NCBI RefSeq assembly: GCF_037975245.1
Contig: NC_092568.1
Location: 12,983,501 to 13,047,500, forward strand
DNA length: 64,000 bases
Source of the DNA: Apostichopus japonicus
Taxonomy: Eukaryota; Echinodermata; Holothuroidea; Aspidochirotida; Stichopodidae
Direction of reading: 5' to 3'
The notes under the pieces are model-generated. The model had not been told where the DNA came from, did not search any database, and saw nothing but the letters and a program-made list of their open reading frames with translations. Every line of letters starts with the position of its first letter. Position 1 is the stretch's first letter. Below, in pieces: positions 63,901 through 64,000 of the stretch. Made by a program: the position numbers and the translations under genes.

Positions 63901-64000
63901 GTCCATTGAATATTTCTTGGATTTTCAAGGAGATCTACTTTAGTATCTTTAACCTCCTACTTTATTTACATTTAGAAATACTTAAAAAATTTAGAATACC
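60946..64000. other. Non-coding sequence to the window end
   Basis: No exon or mobile element with ends is visible. An imperfect inverted repeat lies at 62228-62280. The open frames 62788-62991, 63051-63260 and 63415-63642 have no domain or family match. Confidence 0.45.
62228..62280. repeat. Imperfect hairpin, 15 paired bases
   Basis: GGAGAGG-T-AAAGAGAC pairs with GTCTCTTT-CTTG-CCTCTCC with one asymmetric bulge and an 18-nt loop. The size is at the low end for a microRNA precursor and I recognise no known seed. Confidence 0.4.

Overview
This window is animal nuclear DNA: AT-rich, CpG-poor, with very long introns, GT-AG splice signals, abundant DNA-transposon remnants, minisatellites and microsatellites. 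I see no prokaryotic, organellar or viral gene. The style of the interspersed repeats (AAGGTCAAAGGTCA-type tandem arrays, a 'GCTCAAGGCGCTTTACA' repeat, TTAA-target elements with a THAP relic) points to a marine invertebrate. An echinoderm or other invertebrate deuterostome is my guess, but the sequence does not settle it.

The only gene I can support is on the + strand. Two exons, 15885-16346 and 46168-46355, read together in phase and match the N-terminal, pre-motor part of KIF26-family proteins (KIF26A/KIF26B, the divergent kinesin-11/VAB-8 relatives). Matching features are a helical leader plus CxxC module ('RLEVPYNMREAW ... CQVCSTHLLHLKHEAVEMV'), a later 'AMQAQQYL' motif, and a second exon ending 'TAASFFAR' just where the family runs into a Lys-rich stretch and the motor domain. 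The intron between them is about 29.8 kb. The start of the protein lies before 15885 and the motor domain after 46355; neither was found with confidence here, so most of the window is KIF26 intron or 5' flank. A possible alternative first exon (about 25.7-26.5 kb) ends in a consensus donor in the phase needed to join the 46168 exon, and would give a shorter form lacking the Cys-rich module.

Layout. 1-15.9 kb: upstream sequence or first intron, with a 12-bp minisatellite (3.85 kb), a 625-bp TTAA-flanked non-autonomous transposon (8.1-8.8 kb) and an 18-copy AT-rich minisatellite (12.0-13.3 kb). 15.9-16.3 kb: exon A. 16.3-46.2 kb: large intron, carrying small tandem duplications, the candidate alternative first exon, DR1-containing repeats (32.1-32.3 kb), and a 3.2-kb TTAA-flanked element (39.0-42.2 kb) with a decayed THAP-domain gene at one end, a second decayed reading frame facing inward from the other, and a CRE upstream of each. 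46.2 kb: exon B. 46.4-64 kb: intron or downstream sequence, with a 2.8-kb block of AGGTCA-rich tandem repeats between short inverted ends (48.4-51.2 kb), a 1.7-kb hAT-type element with a perfect 8-bp target duplication (55.6-57.3 kb), and a GC-rich duplicated block near 60.7 kb.

The best-supported new observations are the three transposons with complete ends and target duplications, the DR1/DR4 nuclear-receptor-type motifs spread by repeats inside this intron, and the possible internal promoter of the KIF26 gene.
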